A stretch of DNA of 64,000 nucleotides, taken from the NCBI GenBank assembly GCA_003223935.1, contig QHXQ01000038.1:16105-80104 (forward strand), read 5' to 3'. The position numbers were made by a program, and so were the translations under genes. Numbering within the stretch: the stretch's first letter is position 1; every line of letters begins with the position of its first letter. Positions 46,655-55,442 of this stretch are shown here, in pieces. Origin of the DNA: Acidobacteriota bacterium. GTDB taxonomy: Bacteria > Acidobacteriota > Blastocatellia > Pyrinomonadales > Pyrinomonadaceae. The notes under the pieces are model-generated. The model saw nothing but the letters and a program-made list of their open reading frames with translations, did no database searches and was not told the DNA's origin.

Positions 46655-47047
46655 CGGCAAAGTCTCCCGCCCAATCATACCGTCAACGCGCGGACGCAAG
46701 CCACAGTTTGCTCACGAGGCTACAAACCATCTGTCTGCATCAGAAAGATTATAAGCACGAAATTCATACATTTTCGCTTGCCGATACGCAGCCGTCTATC
46801 TCTCATTCGTTTGGGAAAAGTTATGAAAATGGCAGAAAAACAGATTCTTTAGGCGCTACTTTGCTGCATCTATTTTTTAGGAATAAGGCTTGCTTAAACT
46901 GAAAACTAAAGCAGTCTTCTCTCCGTCTAGGTTGCACTAGGATGAGTGATGAGGAGGTATCAACGCCAGTTGGCGCGCAGATGATAGCAACAATCGTTAA
47001 CTCTCCTGATCAAAAACAACACACCGAGTTTAGTTAATAATCTGATT
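46655..47047. other. AT-richer gap before ppk1
   Basis: This 393-bp stretch is clearly lower in GC than its surroundings, mainly 46730-46930. It separates the divergent membrane-protein pair and ppk1, so it should hold both promoters. A 31-codon frame (46942-47037) starts MSDEEVSTPVGAQM and stops 10 bases before ppk1, but has no good ribosome site. No repeats, tRNA or clear operators are evident. Confidence 0.4.
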
Positions 47048-49195
47048 ATGGTTGCAAGCGAACGTTCAATGATCACAGAGGAGTGCAGCGCGGCGCGACA
47101 GATGGCGCTGCCGCCAGTGTTGTGCGGCGCGAAAGAGTTGCTGTTCAACCGCGAGCTAAGCTTGTTGGAGTTTTTCCGGCGTGTGCTCGAAGAGGCGCAG
47201 GACGACGCGCAGCCTTTGTTGGAGCGACTAAAATTCCTTTCGATCTTCTCGTCGCACGTGGACGAGTTCTTTATGATCCGCGTGTCCGCGCTCAAAGAGC
47301 AGTTGACCGGCGAGGTGACGGAACTGTCGCCCGACGGACGGACGCCGACAGAGCAACTGAGCGCGAGCCGACAGCTTCTGCTCCCGTTGATAGAGGCACA
47401 GATGCACTGCCTTCAGGACGAAGTGTTGCCGCAACTGAAGCCGCACGGCATCGTCGTCGCCGCTTACGATTCGCTCGCCGACAGCGAACGGCGTGCGCTT
47501 GATGCATATTTCATGGCGAGTGTCTTCCCGGTCTTGACGCCGCTCGCGGTCGATCCCAGTCATCCGTTCCCTTACATCTCCAATCTCAGTCTTAATCTTG
47601 GCCTGATGGTCGAGGCCCGGCCGGAGCATGGCATCACGAAGTCTCTGACCGGCCGGCTTGAGCCGAGATTTGTCCGCATCAAGATTCCGCAGGTGTTGCC
47701 GCGCCTCGTACCGGTCGGCGGCACAAGGAGCACATACGTGCGGTTGGAAGAGTTGATCGCGGCCAACGCGAGCGCGCTGTTCCCGCGTATGCACGCGGGC
47801 GCGTGCTATCCGTTTCGCGTCACGCGCGACGCCGACATGGAACTCAGAGAAGACGAAGCCAACGATCTGTTGCGCTTGATCGAGGAGCAGTTGCGCAAGC
47901 GGCGCTTCGGCACGCCGGTGCGACTCGAAGTCGCGGCGACGATGCCCGACGAGATGGTTCATTATTTGACCGAAGCTCTGGGCCTCGCATCAGATGATGT
48001 GTACGTCGTCAACGGGCCGCTCAATGTGCCCGACTTGATGTCGCTCTACGAACTGCACCGGCCCGATCTGAAGGACAAGCCCTTCAAACCGACCGTGCCG
48101 CAACCGTTCGTTCAGAGCAAGTCCATCTTCGATGTCATCAAAGGGCAGGATGTGTTGCTGCATCATCCTTACGCTGCTTATTCGACGGTCACGGACTTCA
48201 TTGCACAGGCCGCCACAGACCCCGATGTGTTGGCCATCAAAATCTGTCTCTATCGCACCGGCCCCGACTCGCCTATTCCGCCCGCGCTGATCGAAGCCAG
48301 TGAGCGCGGCAAACAGGTCACGGCGCTGATTGAACTCAAAGCGCGCTTCGATGAAGCGCACAACATCGAATGGGCCAAGCGACTCGAAGAAGCGGGCGTG
48401 CATGTCGTCTATGGCATCTTGGGCTTAAAGACGCATGGCAAGCTGACGCTGATCGTCCGGCGCGAGGCTTCGGGTCTGCGCCGTTACATGCACATCGCCA
48501 CCGGCAACTACAACCCGACGACTTCGTGCACCTACACAGACCTCGGGCTGTTGACTGTGGACGAAGAGATCGGCGCAGACGCGACCGACCTGTTCAACTT
48601 CCTGACTGGCTACTCGCGGCAGAATAAGTATCGGCAGTTGATCGTCGCGCCTATCAACCTGCGCGAGCGCATGCTCGCACTCATCGAGCGCGAGACGGCG
48701 CACGCGCGCGCCGGCCGGCACGCGCGCATCATCGTCAAGCTCAACCGGCTGGCCGACCCGCAGATCATCCGTGCGCTCTACGAGGCTTCGCAGGCGGGCG
48801 TGCCCGTTGATCTGATCGTGCGCAGCATCTGCATGCTGCGCCCCGGTGTGCCCGGTTTGTCGGAGACGATCAACGTCAGAAGCATCGTCGGTCGTTTCCT
48901 TGAGCATCACCGCATCTACTACTTCGCCAACGGCGGCGACGAAGAGGTCTTCATCGGCAGCGCCGACTGGATGCCGCGCAACTTCAACCGCCGCGTCGAA
49001 GTCGTCATCCCGATACACGAGCCGCAACTGCGGAGCTACCTGAAAGATGTCGTGCTCGCGGCATACTTGTGCGACAACGCGCGGGCGCGCGTGTTGCAGC
49101 CCGACGGCACGTACCAACGTGTGCCGTCCGCGCCGGGTGACGAGCGCTTGGATAGCCAGTTGTATTTTGCCGATGGTGGCGGCGTGAGTTTTTGA
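47048..49195 (+). CDS. ppk1: Polyphosphate kinase 1
   Basis: A 715-residue enzyme that reversibly polymerises the terminal phosphate of ATP into polyphosphate. The four-domain PPK1 architecture is visible: N domain (LLFNRELSLLEFFRRVLEEA), head domain (PVLTPLAVDPSHPFPYISNL), and two phospholipase-D-like C domains with FDVIKGQDVLLHHPYAAYST, the phosphorylated-His motif GLKTHGKLTLIVRRE (His463) followed by HIATGNYNPTTSCTYTD, and IYYFANGGDEEVFIGSADWM. Length matches the family. It is followed by two secreted kinase-like genes and an ABC exporter on the same strand, a link that may be functional or accidental. Confidence 0.95.
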   Translation: MVASERSMITEECSAARQMALPPVLCGAKELLFNRELSLLEFFRRVLEEAQDDAQPLLERLKFLSIFSSHVDEFFMIRVSALKEQLTGEVTELSPDGRTPTEQLSASRQLLLPLIEAQMHCLQDEVLPQLKPHGIVVAAYDSLADSERRALDAYFMASVFPVLTPLAVDPSHPFPYISNLSLNLGLMVEARPEHGITKSLTGRLEPRFVRIKIPQVLPRLVPVGGTRSTYVRLEELIAANASALFPRMHAGACYPFRVTRDADMELREDEANDLLRLIEEQLRKRRFGTPVRLEVAATMPDEMVHYLTEALGLASDDVYVVNGPLNVPDLMSLYELHRPDLKDKPFKPTVPQPFVQSKSIFDVIKGQDVLLHHPYAAYSTVTDFIAQAATDPDVLAIKICLYRTGPDSPIPPALIEASERGKQVTALIELKARFDEAHNIEWAKRLEEAGVHVVYGILGLKTHGKLTLIVRREASGLRRYMHIATGNYNPTTSCTYTDLGLLTVDEEIGADATDLFNFLTGYSRQNKYRQLIVAPINLRERMLALIERETAHARAGRHARIIVKLNRLADPQIIRALYEASQAGVPVDLIVRSICMLRPGVPGLSETINVRSIVGRFLEHHRIYYFANGGDEEVFIGSADWMPRNFNRRVEVVIPIHEPQLRSYLKDVVLAAYLCDNARARVLQPDGTYQRVPSAPGDERLDSQLYFADGGGVSF

Positions 49196-49279
49196 GTTGA
49201 TCTGTGGGCGCAGAACTGTGGGAGCTGTGTGCCGCAGTTCGCATGAGGGCGTTGCAGTTTTCAAGGAGGACTTAAAGTT

Positions 49280-50236
49280 ATGTTCGCAGAAAAAAGGTTT
49301 CGAGCCATAAGCGTTTTGACAATCGCTTTAATCCTGCTTCTGCCTGCGGGTCTCGCAGGGCAGAAGAAAGCGAAAAAGAAAGATAAGAACGAACCGTTGC
49401 CTGAGGGCACGGCCGTCTTGTGGCGCGAGCCGACCGACATCGCTTCGCGCGACCTCTTTCTTGGGCCGGGCGGCGAAGAGATGAAACCCGATCTCTCAAA
49501 GGTCACTTTCATCAAAGAAGAGCATACGGGCCACTCGATAAAGTATCGCGTGCAGGATGGGCAAGGACGTGTGTGGGTCTTGAAGATGAGCAACGAGGCA
49601 CAGTCGGAGACGGTCGCCTCGCGGCTGGTCTGGGCCGCAGGCTATTACACGGACATCACTTACTACGTGCCGGAAGTCAATATCGAAGGCAAGGGCATGG
49701 TTAAGAATGTCCGGTTCGAGGCGCGGCCCAAAGACGTCAAACGTTTTGACGATGAGTGGGACTGGGACAACAACCCGTTCACCGGCACACCTGAATTGCA
49801 AGGGCTGAAGGTGATGATGGTGTTGCTCAATAACTGGGACTTGAAGACGGCCAACAATCGCGTGGTGCTCGTGCATGATGATGCTTCAGGCACTAATGAG
49901 TTGCGCTACATCATCAGCGATCTGGGCGCGACCCTTGGCAAGACCGGCAACTTCATCACGCACAATCGCAACAAGCCGCAAGACTACGTCAAAACTAAAT
50001 TGATTAAGCGCATCGAGGGCGATCAGATAGTCTTCGATTTCCACGCGACGCATGATCAGATGCTGCGCAACGTGACCGTCACGCAAGCCAAGTGGTTGGG
50101 GACGCTGCTGTCGCAGTTAAGCGATCAACAACTGAGCGATGCATTTCGCGCGGCCAACTATAGCCCTGAGGAGATTCAAATGCTGACGCAGAGTCTGCGT
50201 GCGCGCATAGATGAGTTGGCCAATCTGCCGGGCTAG
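49280..50236 (+). CDS. Secreted protein with kinase-like residue pattern (paralogue 1)
   Basis: A 318-residue protein of no family I can name. A signal peptide (ISVLTIALILLLPAGLAG) and a Lys-rich segment precede the domain. A protein-kinase-like set of residues occurs in the right order: Lys102 in VWVLKMSNEAQSE, Glu110 in the following helix, NNWDLKTANN (Asp187, Lys189, Asn192; compare H-R-D-L-K-x-x-N) and ISDLGATLG (Asp214; compare DFG). The Lys-to-Glu spacing is short and no Gly-rich loop is obvious, so the fold is unproven. Other conserved blocks shared with the next gene are LWREP-DIASRDL(F/Y)LGPGG, VRFEARPK and FRAANYSPEEI. It could be an atypical secretory kinase or a non-catalytic relative. 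Confidence 0.7.
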   Translation: MFAEKRFRAISVLTIALILLLPAGLAGQKKAKKKDKNEPLPEGTAVLWREPTDIASRDLFLGPGGEEMKPDLSKVTFIKEEHTGHSIKYRVQDGQGRVWVLKMSNEAQSETVASRLVWAAGYYTDITYYVPEVNIEGKGMVKNVRFEARPKDVKRFDDEWDWDNNPFTGTPELQGLKVMMVLLNNWDLKTANNRVVLVHDDASGTNELRYIISDLGATLGKTGNFITHNRNKPQDYVKTKLIKRIEGDQIVFDFHATHDQMLRNVTVTQAKWLGTLLSQLSDQQLSDAFRAANYSPEEIQMLTQSLRARIDELANLPG

Positions 50237-50288
50237 GCCGTCTCGTCAGTTGCGCTTGTTTAGACTTCTTCAGCGAGAAGGAAAGATC

Positions 50289-51257
50289 ATGCTCCGACAA
50301 GACAGGCTGCGCGCGTTAATCGCTTGCGTCTTTGTTCTCGTCCTAAGTCTTTCGTTCCCTGCTCTCGCGGCGAAGGATAAATCAAAGAAGAAGGGATCCC
50401 CGAAGGGCCCGCCCGTCTTGTGGCGCGAGCCTGTGGATATTGCTTCGCGCGACCTCTATCTCGGCCCCGGCGGCGCAAAGATGCGCCCCGATCTGCACCG
50501 GCTCAAACTGATCAAAGAAGAGCAGGGCGGCTACTCGAAGAAGTTTCGCGTGCGCGACGGGGCGGGGCGCGAGTGGGTGGCGAAGGTGGGCAAAGAGGCG
50601 CAGTCGGAGACGGCGGCCGTGCGTCTGTTGTGGGCCGTCGGCTACGTGACCGAGATCAATTATCTCGTCCCGCGTGTGACGATTCCGGGCAAAGGGACGT
50701 TTGCGAACGTCCGCTTCGAGGCGCGGCCCAAACAGATCAAGCGGCTCGAAGAATGGAAGTGGGCCAAGAACCCGTTCGTCGGCACACGCGCGTTTCAAGG
50801 GCTGAAGGTGATGATGGCCTTGCTCAACAACTGGGACATTAAGGATAGCAACAACGAGATTCTGCTCGTGCATAGCGCGCGCGGCGGCAATGAACTGCAC
50901 TACATCATCAGCGATCTCGGCGCGACTTTCGGCAAGTCGGGCAGTCTGCCGATCATCTGGCGGTTCACGCGCAACCGCAATAACCCGGAAGACTATGCGA
51001 AAGCAAAGTTCTTGGACGAAGTCAAAAACGGCCACGTCTTTTTCCATTACAACGGCAAGCGCAACGATCTCTTCGACGACATCACTGTGGCCGATGCCCG
51101 ATGGATCGCTGGTTGGCTCGCGCAGTTGAGCGACCGACAGCTTAGAGATGCGTTTCGTGCGGCCAACTATAGCCCGGAGGAGATAGAGCTATTGACGGAA
51201 GCCGTCGGCGGCAGGATTGAAGAGTTGCGCACGCTCTCAAGAGAGGAGCCTCGCTGA
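50289..51257 (+). CDS. Secreted protein with kinase-like residue pattern (paralogue 2)
   Basis: A 322-residue paralogue of the preceding gene, 52 bp downstream, with its own signal peptide (LIACVFVLVLSLSFPALAA). The kinase-like residues are conserved: Lys99 (WVAKV), Glu107, NNWDIKDSNN (Asp183, Lys185, Asn188) and ISDLGATFG (Asp209). Between the DLG motif and the C terminus it has a few extra residues, and the C-terminal block DAFRAANYSPEEIELLTEAV matches paralogue 1. The ATG at 50289 has AAGGAAAG upstream; the frame is open 26 codons more. The ABC exporter gene starts 8 bp after its stop, so the two are likely co-transcribed. Confidence 0.7.
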   Translation: MLRQDRLRALIACVFVLVLSLSFPALAAKDKSKKKGSPKGPPVLWREPVDIASRDLYLGPGGAKMRPDLHRLKLIKEEQGGYSKKFRVRDGAGREWVAKVGKEAQSETAAVRLLWAVGYVTEINYLVPRVTIPGKGTFANVRFEARPKQIKRLEEWKWAKNPFVGTRAFQGLKVMMALLNNWDIKDSNNEILLVHSARGGNELHYIISDLGATFGKSGSLPIIWRFTRNRNNPEDYAKAKFLDEVKNGHVFFHYNGKRNDLFDDITVADARWIAGWLAQLSDRQLRDAFRAANYSPEEIELLTEAVGGRIEELRTLSREEPR

Positions 51258-51265
51258 GCATTTGA

Positions 51266-53068
51266 ATGCAGGTTCAGATCACTCATCTGCTACGGCCACA
51301 CTGGAAGGCTCTCGCCATCGCGTTCATCGCAGTCATCGGCGAGAGCGCGACCGACCTGTTAGAGCCGTGGCCCTTAAAAGTCATCTTCGATTACGTGCTG
51401 GGTTCAAAGCGCATGCCCGAGTGGCTGGCCGGTTTCATTCAGGCCACTTTGGGCGCGGACAAGTTGGCCGTGCTCAGTTTCGCCGCGCTGGCCGTGCTGG
51501 CCATTGCGCTCGTCGGCGCGATCAGTTCGTACACTGAAGACTATCTCACCACCAGCGTCGGCCAATGGGTCATGCACGACCTGCGCCGCACGCTCTATTA
51601 TCACATCCAGAGACTCTCTTTGGCTTTTCACGACCAGAAACGCACGGGCGATCTGATCAGCCGCGTGACGGGCGACATTGACGCCATTCAGAGCCTCATC
51701 TCGTCTGTGCTGCTCGGCATGCTCGTCCAAATCCTCACGCTCGTCGGCATGATCGGCGTGATGTTTTATCTCAACTGGCAGTTCACTCTGATCGCGCTCT
51801 CGGTTGCGCCGGCGCTCTTTCTAGTCGTCTATAGTTTTACGCGCCGGATCAAACGCGCTTCGCGCGCCGTCAGGAAGCAAGAGGGCGCGGTCGTCTCCGT
51901 GCTGCAAGAAGTGCTCTCGTCAATCCGCGTCGTGCAGGCGTTCACGCGCGAAGATTACGAGCAACGCCGCTTCGAACATGAGAGCTTGGAGAGCGTGGAG
52001 ATTGCGTTGCGCGCGCGCAAGTTGAAAGCGATACTGCCGCCGCTAGTCGAAATCATCGTCGCCGTCGGCACTTGTCTGGTGGTTTGGTATGGCACGCGAC
52101 TGGTCTTGCAGGGAGAACTCAGCGCGGGCGCGCTCATCGTCTTCTTTCTCTATCTCGGCAAGATGTACAAGCCGATGCGCCAGCTTTCAAAGATGACCGA
52201 TACGGTGTCGAAGGCGATCGTCGGCTGGGAGCGCATCCGCGAAGTGTTGGAGACGGAGCGGCAGGTGCACAATCTGCGGGGCGCGCGCACCGCACCGCAT
52301 TTCAAGGGTCAGATCGAATTCGAGCATGTCTCGTTCGGCTATGAGAAAGCTCGGCCGGTGCTCAAAGATATAAATCTCAGGATCGAACCCGGTCAGGTGG
52401 CGGCGCTTGTCGGCCCAACCGGTGCCGGCAAGACGACCATCATCAGTCTCATTCCGCGCTTCTACGATCCCCACACAGGCCGCGTGCTGATTGACGGCAC
52501 GGACGTGCGCCGCTTCAAGATCAAATCGCTGCGCCAGCAGATCAGTTTTGTGCTGCAAGAGAGTTTACTCTTTCGCGCGCCCGTCTGGCAGAACATCGCC
52601 TACGGCAAACCGGAAGCCAAGCGCGACGAGATCATCCGCGCGGCCAAACTAGCCAACGCGCACGAATTCATCGTGCAGATGCCGGAAGGCTACGACACAA
52701 TGGTCGGCGAACGCGGCGAGACGCTCTCAGGCGGGCAGCGACAGCGCATCACCATCGCGCGCGCGATCATACGCAACGCCCCGCTGCTCATCCTCGACGA
52801 GCCGGCGACGGGTCTCGACGCGGCTTCGGAAGAACTCGTCTTCGATGCCCTCACGCGCTTGATGGCGGGTAAGACCTCCATCGTCATCGCGCACCGTTTA
52901 GCGACTATCATGCAGGCCGACGTGATCTTTGTGATTGACGAAGGCCGGGTGGTTGAGCAAGGCACACATCAGGAACTACTCGCGCGCGGCGGTCTCTATG
53001 CAGAGCTTCATGAAATCCAGTTTCGCAAAGAAGGGGCGCTTGACGAGTTGGAAGCAACTCCGACATAG
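51266..53068 (+). CDS. ABC exporter, fused permease and ATPase (MsbA/BmrA type)
   Basis: A 600-residue half-transporter that should work as a homodimer. The transmembrane domain (~1-320) has six helices (for example LKAIAFIAVIGE-like first helix, VLAIALVGAISSY, ILTLVGMIGVMFYLNW) and the coupling motif SLAFHDQKRTGDLISRVTGD. The nucleotide-binding domain has Walker A GPTGAGKTT (~388), the Q loop, signature LSGGQRQR (~488), Walker B LLILDEPATG (~508) and the H loop IVIAHRLAT. It likely exports a lipid, peptide or glycan. It follows the secreted kinase-like genes with an 8-bp gap and ends before a strong terminator. Confidence 0.93.
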   Translation: MQVQITHLLRPHWKALAIAFIAVIGESATDLLEPWPLKVIFDYVLGSKRMPEWLAGFIQATLGADKLAVLSFAALAVLAIALVGAISSYTEDYLTTSVGQWVMHDLRRTLYYHIQRLSLAFHDQKRTGDLISRVTGDIDAIQSLISSVLLGMLVQILTLVGMIGVMFYLNWQFTLIALSVAPALFLVVYSFTRRIKRASRAVRKQEGAVVSVLQEVLSSIRVVQAFTREDYEQRRFEHESLESVEIALRARKLKAILPPLVEIIVAVGTCLVVWYGTRLVLQGELSAGALIVFFLYLGKMYKPMRQLSKMTDTVSKAIVGWERIREVLETERQVHNLRGARTAPHFKGQIEFEHVSFGYEKARPVLKDINLRIEPGQVAALVGPTGAGKTTIISLIPRFYDPHTGRVLIDGTDVRRFKIKSLRQQISFVLQESLLFRAPVWQNIAYGKPEAKRDEIIRAAKLANAHEFIVQMPEGYDTMVGERGETLSGGQRQRITIARAIIRNAPLLILDEPATGLDAASEELVFDALTRLMAGKTSIVIAHRLATIMQADVIFVIDEGRVVEQGTHQELLARGGLYAELHEIQFRKEGALDELEATPT

Positions 53069-53128
53069 AGTAACCGGACAGCACTGACACGGACTTGCCA
53101 AACAGAATAAGCAGCAGCGAGGCGAGAT

Positions 53129-53194
53129 GAACCACGAAAGCACACGAATGTTCGTGTGCTTTCGGTTCGTATTGCTTCGTGTGGTTTCGTGGTT
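53129..53194. repeat. Palindromic intergenic repeat (copy 2 of a dispersed element)
   Basis: gaaccacgaaagcacacgaa (53129-53148) and ttcgtgtgctttcg-gttc (53151-53168) form a hairpin with a 2-base loop and one 2-base deletion in the right arm. A further ttcgtgtggtttcgtggtt (53176-53194) repeats the right-arm theme and matches 28010-28030. It lies after the ABC exporter stop and before its terminator. Nested, diverging copies suggest a mobile REP-type element. Confidence 0.6.
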
Positions 53195-53240
53195 AGCTTT
53201 TTCCGTCTCTTATTTCGTGCTGCAACTTGATACGAGCTAA

Positions 53241-53276
53241 ACAAAAAGACCGCTCTCGTTGGAGCGGTCTTTTTGT
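53241..53276. terminator. Bidirectional Rho-independent terminator
   Basis: A perfect 15-bp stem (53241-53255 with 53262-53276) with a 6-base loop: acaaaaagaccgctc and gagcggtctttttgt. It has A-run and T-run on either side and lies between two convergent genes, so it should end both the ABC exporter transcript and the phosphatase transcript. Confidence 0.92.
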
Positions 53277-53299
53277 TGCTTGAAGCTGACGCGACGTTG

Positions 53300-53893
53300 T
53301 TATCTATTTTGTGTGGCCGTCACGCTCGTGGTCGCGTTCTGTGTCTGGACGCGCTGCCAGTAATCCTGCACGTACTTCTTCAGGTCGCCGTGACCCCAGC
53401 GCGTGTAGAAGTCGTACTGCTTCATCTCAGCGTACACCTGATCGTAGTTCCAGTGATCGTTGTTGAAGCGATAGACCGCGCCCATGACGCCAGTGCGATG
53501 CCGCCCGCCCGCGCAGTGCACATAGAACTTGCCGGTCGCCGGATCATTGACGAGCTTCAGGAAGGCCGCGATCTGTCCGTCCTTCGGATACGACGTGTCG
53601 CTCATCGGGATATTGACGTAACGCATGCCGAGCGTTTCAACGTCGCGGCGCTCGTAAGAGACCGGATCATCACGCAGGTCAATCACGGTCTTGATGCCGA
53701 GCGTCTTGAGGTCTTGGAAATCCTCTTCCTTCGGTTGTGCGCCGCGATAAAAGCGGTCATCCATTTGCCCAAAATTCTTGATGTGGACGTTTGCCGTGCT
53801 ATTCGATGTCTTGGCTGCTGAAAGCCCGGCCAGCGCAAAGATGAGCGTCAAGGTTGCGACGAGGGAACGGAACGTATTTCGAGTCAGACGCAT
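53300..53893 (-). CDS. Secreted dual-specificity/tyrosine phosphatase-like protein
   Basis: A 197-residue protein with a signal peptide (FRSLVATLTLIFALAGLSAAK) and a cysteine-phosphatase domain. The P-loop is VHCAGGRHRTG (C-x5-R, Cys at ~126), with a general-acid candidate in the LRDDPVSYERRDVETLG to MSDTSYPKDGQ region (~74-107) and FYRGAQPKEEDFQDLKTLGIKTVIDLR as the family's N-terminal block. It likely removes phosphate from exported or surface substrates. The ATG at 53893 has TAGGAGA upstream. It is convergent with the kinase-like/ABC unit and separated by the bidirectional terminator. Confidence 0.85.
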   Translation of the reverse strand: MRLTRNTFRSLVATLTLIFALAGLSAAKTSNSTANVHIKNFGQMDDRFYRGAQPKEEDFQDLKTLGIKTVIDLRDDPVSYERRDVETLGMRYVNIPMSDTSYPKDGQIAAFLKLVNDPATGKFYVHCAGGRHRTGVMGAVYRFNNDHWNYDQVYAEMKQYDFYTRWGHGDLKKYVQDYWQRVQTQNATTSVTATQNR

Positions 53894-54125
53894 TGCAGTG
53901 TCTCCTAAATAAGTCATTATAGATTCTTCTTCAGGGGTTATGGAAGCGACCGTCGTGCGGTACTGGTCAAGGTTTTTTTCAGCGCCTCAATCAGCCGGTA
54001 TTAAGATTCCTGAGCGGCTATTCCGGTTGTATCCACACGGGGCTGAAAAGTGCTTTAGATTCCCCTATTTTTGGCGCAATTTGCCGTGATTTTGCGCCCA
54101 ATAATTGGCTCGCGCGCGTCTGAGA

Positions 54126-55442
54126 TCACCAACTCATCGCCTGTTCGATCATGCCTCTCAAGCTGACCTGCCCTGTATAGTTTCCGAATAAAATACGACC
54201 CGGCGCGGCGCACCAAGAGCCTTGCGCGCACCGCCAAATGTCGGGCAATTGGACTGAGTATTGCGGGATGGCGCGCGGCCAGCGGTTGATGACGAGTTGC
54301 AGAGGCTCGCCTTGAATGCCAAGTAGTTCCATTAACTCTGCGCGGACGGCCGCGGCGATCTCTTCGTCTGTGGCCGCGACCCAACGGGGCTGTGCCGTAC
54401 CGCCGCAGAGGATAGTGAAAGACGCATGGCGCGCTTCATCAAAGACGCGCCCGGCAAACGCGCTTGAGTTGAAGAGCACGCCTAAGCAACTGCGCTTTTC
54501 CGGCGCGGGCACGAGCACGCCGACGCCGCGCAACCGGCGCGTGAAATTGGCGCGCTCGACAAACGCTGTGACCGAAACTATCGGCGTGTACTCGACCGCT
54601 TGCAACTTGCGACTAAGTTCGGGCGCTTCAGTCTTCAACAACTCGGCAGCCGCATAAGCTGGCGTCGCCAAGAGCACGTTTGGTGCGTCCGGCAGATCGC
54701 TCACGCGCACGCCGCGTCGGAAACGCGCGCCTAAACGTCGCTCAAGCTGTTGCTCAAGTTGCGCCGTTACGTCGCCCATGCCGCGCGCCGGCGCGACCAT
54801 GCGTTTGCGCTGCTTGGTCTGTTTGCGTGCGCCGTTCGTGCCGTTTCCATTGTGTCCGTTCTGTGCGGAGCGTCGGAGAGCTTTGTGCAGCATCGTGCCG
54901 AGTAAAGTCTGGCCGGGCGCGACAGCGAGTTCGGGAAAGGCTGCGGCGACGCCCAACTCAGCAGGTTGCACACCGTAGATGCCGCGCACGAACGGCGTCA
55001 AAAGATATTCGAGCGCGGCATCGCCCAGATGCTTGCGCCCCCATGTCTCAAGGTTCAAAGGCTCGGCGTGGCGGTCGGCACGCATGAACGCCGCATGCGT
55101 GAAGGCGCGCAACGCTTCGCCCGCACGAAGTGGAAACTTGCTGAGCCGGCCGCCGCGCAGGATGAAGCGCGCGCGCGCGTCGGGCCGGATTTCGGCCAGC
55201 TCGACACCTAAGTCTCGACAAAACGCGACGACCGTCGGCGTGGCCAGAAGCGAGTGCGCCGCCGCTTCAGCGATGCCGTACTCAGTCCGTTGCGTCTGAA
55301 TCAATCCACCCGCGCGGGCGCGTTCTTCCAAGAGCGTGACTTCGTAACCTTTTTTGTCGAGCGCGTAAGCCGCGAGCAGGCCCGCGATGCCAGCGCCGAC
55401 GATGGTCGCTTCGCGTCTATTTGGATCGAATGTACCTAACAC
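54126..55442 (-). CDS. hemY: Protoporphyrinogen/coproporphyrinogen oxidase (HemY/HemG family)
   Basis: A 438-residue FAD flavoprotein. The dinucleotide motif VGAGIAGLLAAYALDKKGYEV (~15-35, in part GAGIAGLLAAY) and LEERARAGGLIQT are followed by AAHSLLATPTVVAF, FVRGIYGVQPAELGV and the C-terminal FGNYTGQVSLRGMIEQA, typical of oxygen-dependent protoporphyrinogen oxidases. It oxidises the porphyrinogen during haem synthesis. Its start overlaps the ferrochelatase stop by 7 bp, so it is the third gene of a hemN-hemH-hemY operon. Whether it acts before or after iron insertion (classical or coproporphyrin route) cannot be decided here. Confidence 0.88.
   Translation of the reverse strand: MLGTFDPNRREATIVGAGIAGLLAAYALDKKGYEVTLLEERARAGGLIQTQRTEYGIAEAAAHSLLATPTVVAFCRDLGVELAEIRPDARARFILRGGRLSKFPLRAGEALRAFTHAAFMRADRHAEPLNLETWGRKHLGDAALEYLLTPFVRGIYGVQPAELGVAAAFPELAVAPGQTLLGTMLHKALRRSAQNGHNGNGTNGARKQTKQRKRMVAPARGMGDVTAQLEQQLERRLGARFRRGVRVSDLPDAPNVLLATPAYAAAELLKTEAPELSRKLQAVEYTPIVSVTAFVERANFTRRLRGVGVLVPAPEKRSCLGVLFNSSAFAGRVFDEARHASFTILCGGTAQPRWVAATDEEIAAAVRAELMELLGIQGEPLQLVINRWPRAIPQYSVQLPDIWRCAQGSWCAAPGRILFGNYTGQVSLRGMIEQAMSW

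Noticed and set aside
46942..47037. 31-codon frame starting MSDEEV ending just before ppk1
   Set aside because: No convincing ribosome site and no recognisable family; in an AT-rich leader such a frame is easily due to chance.
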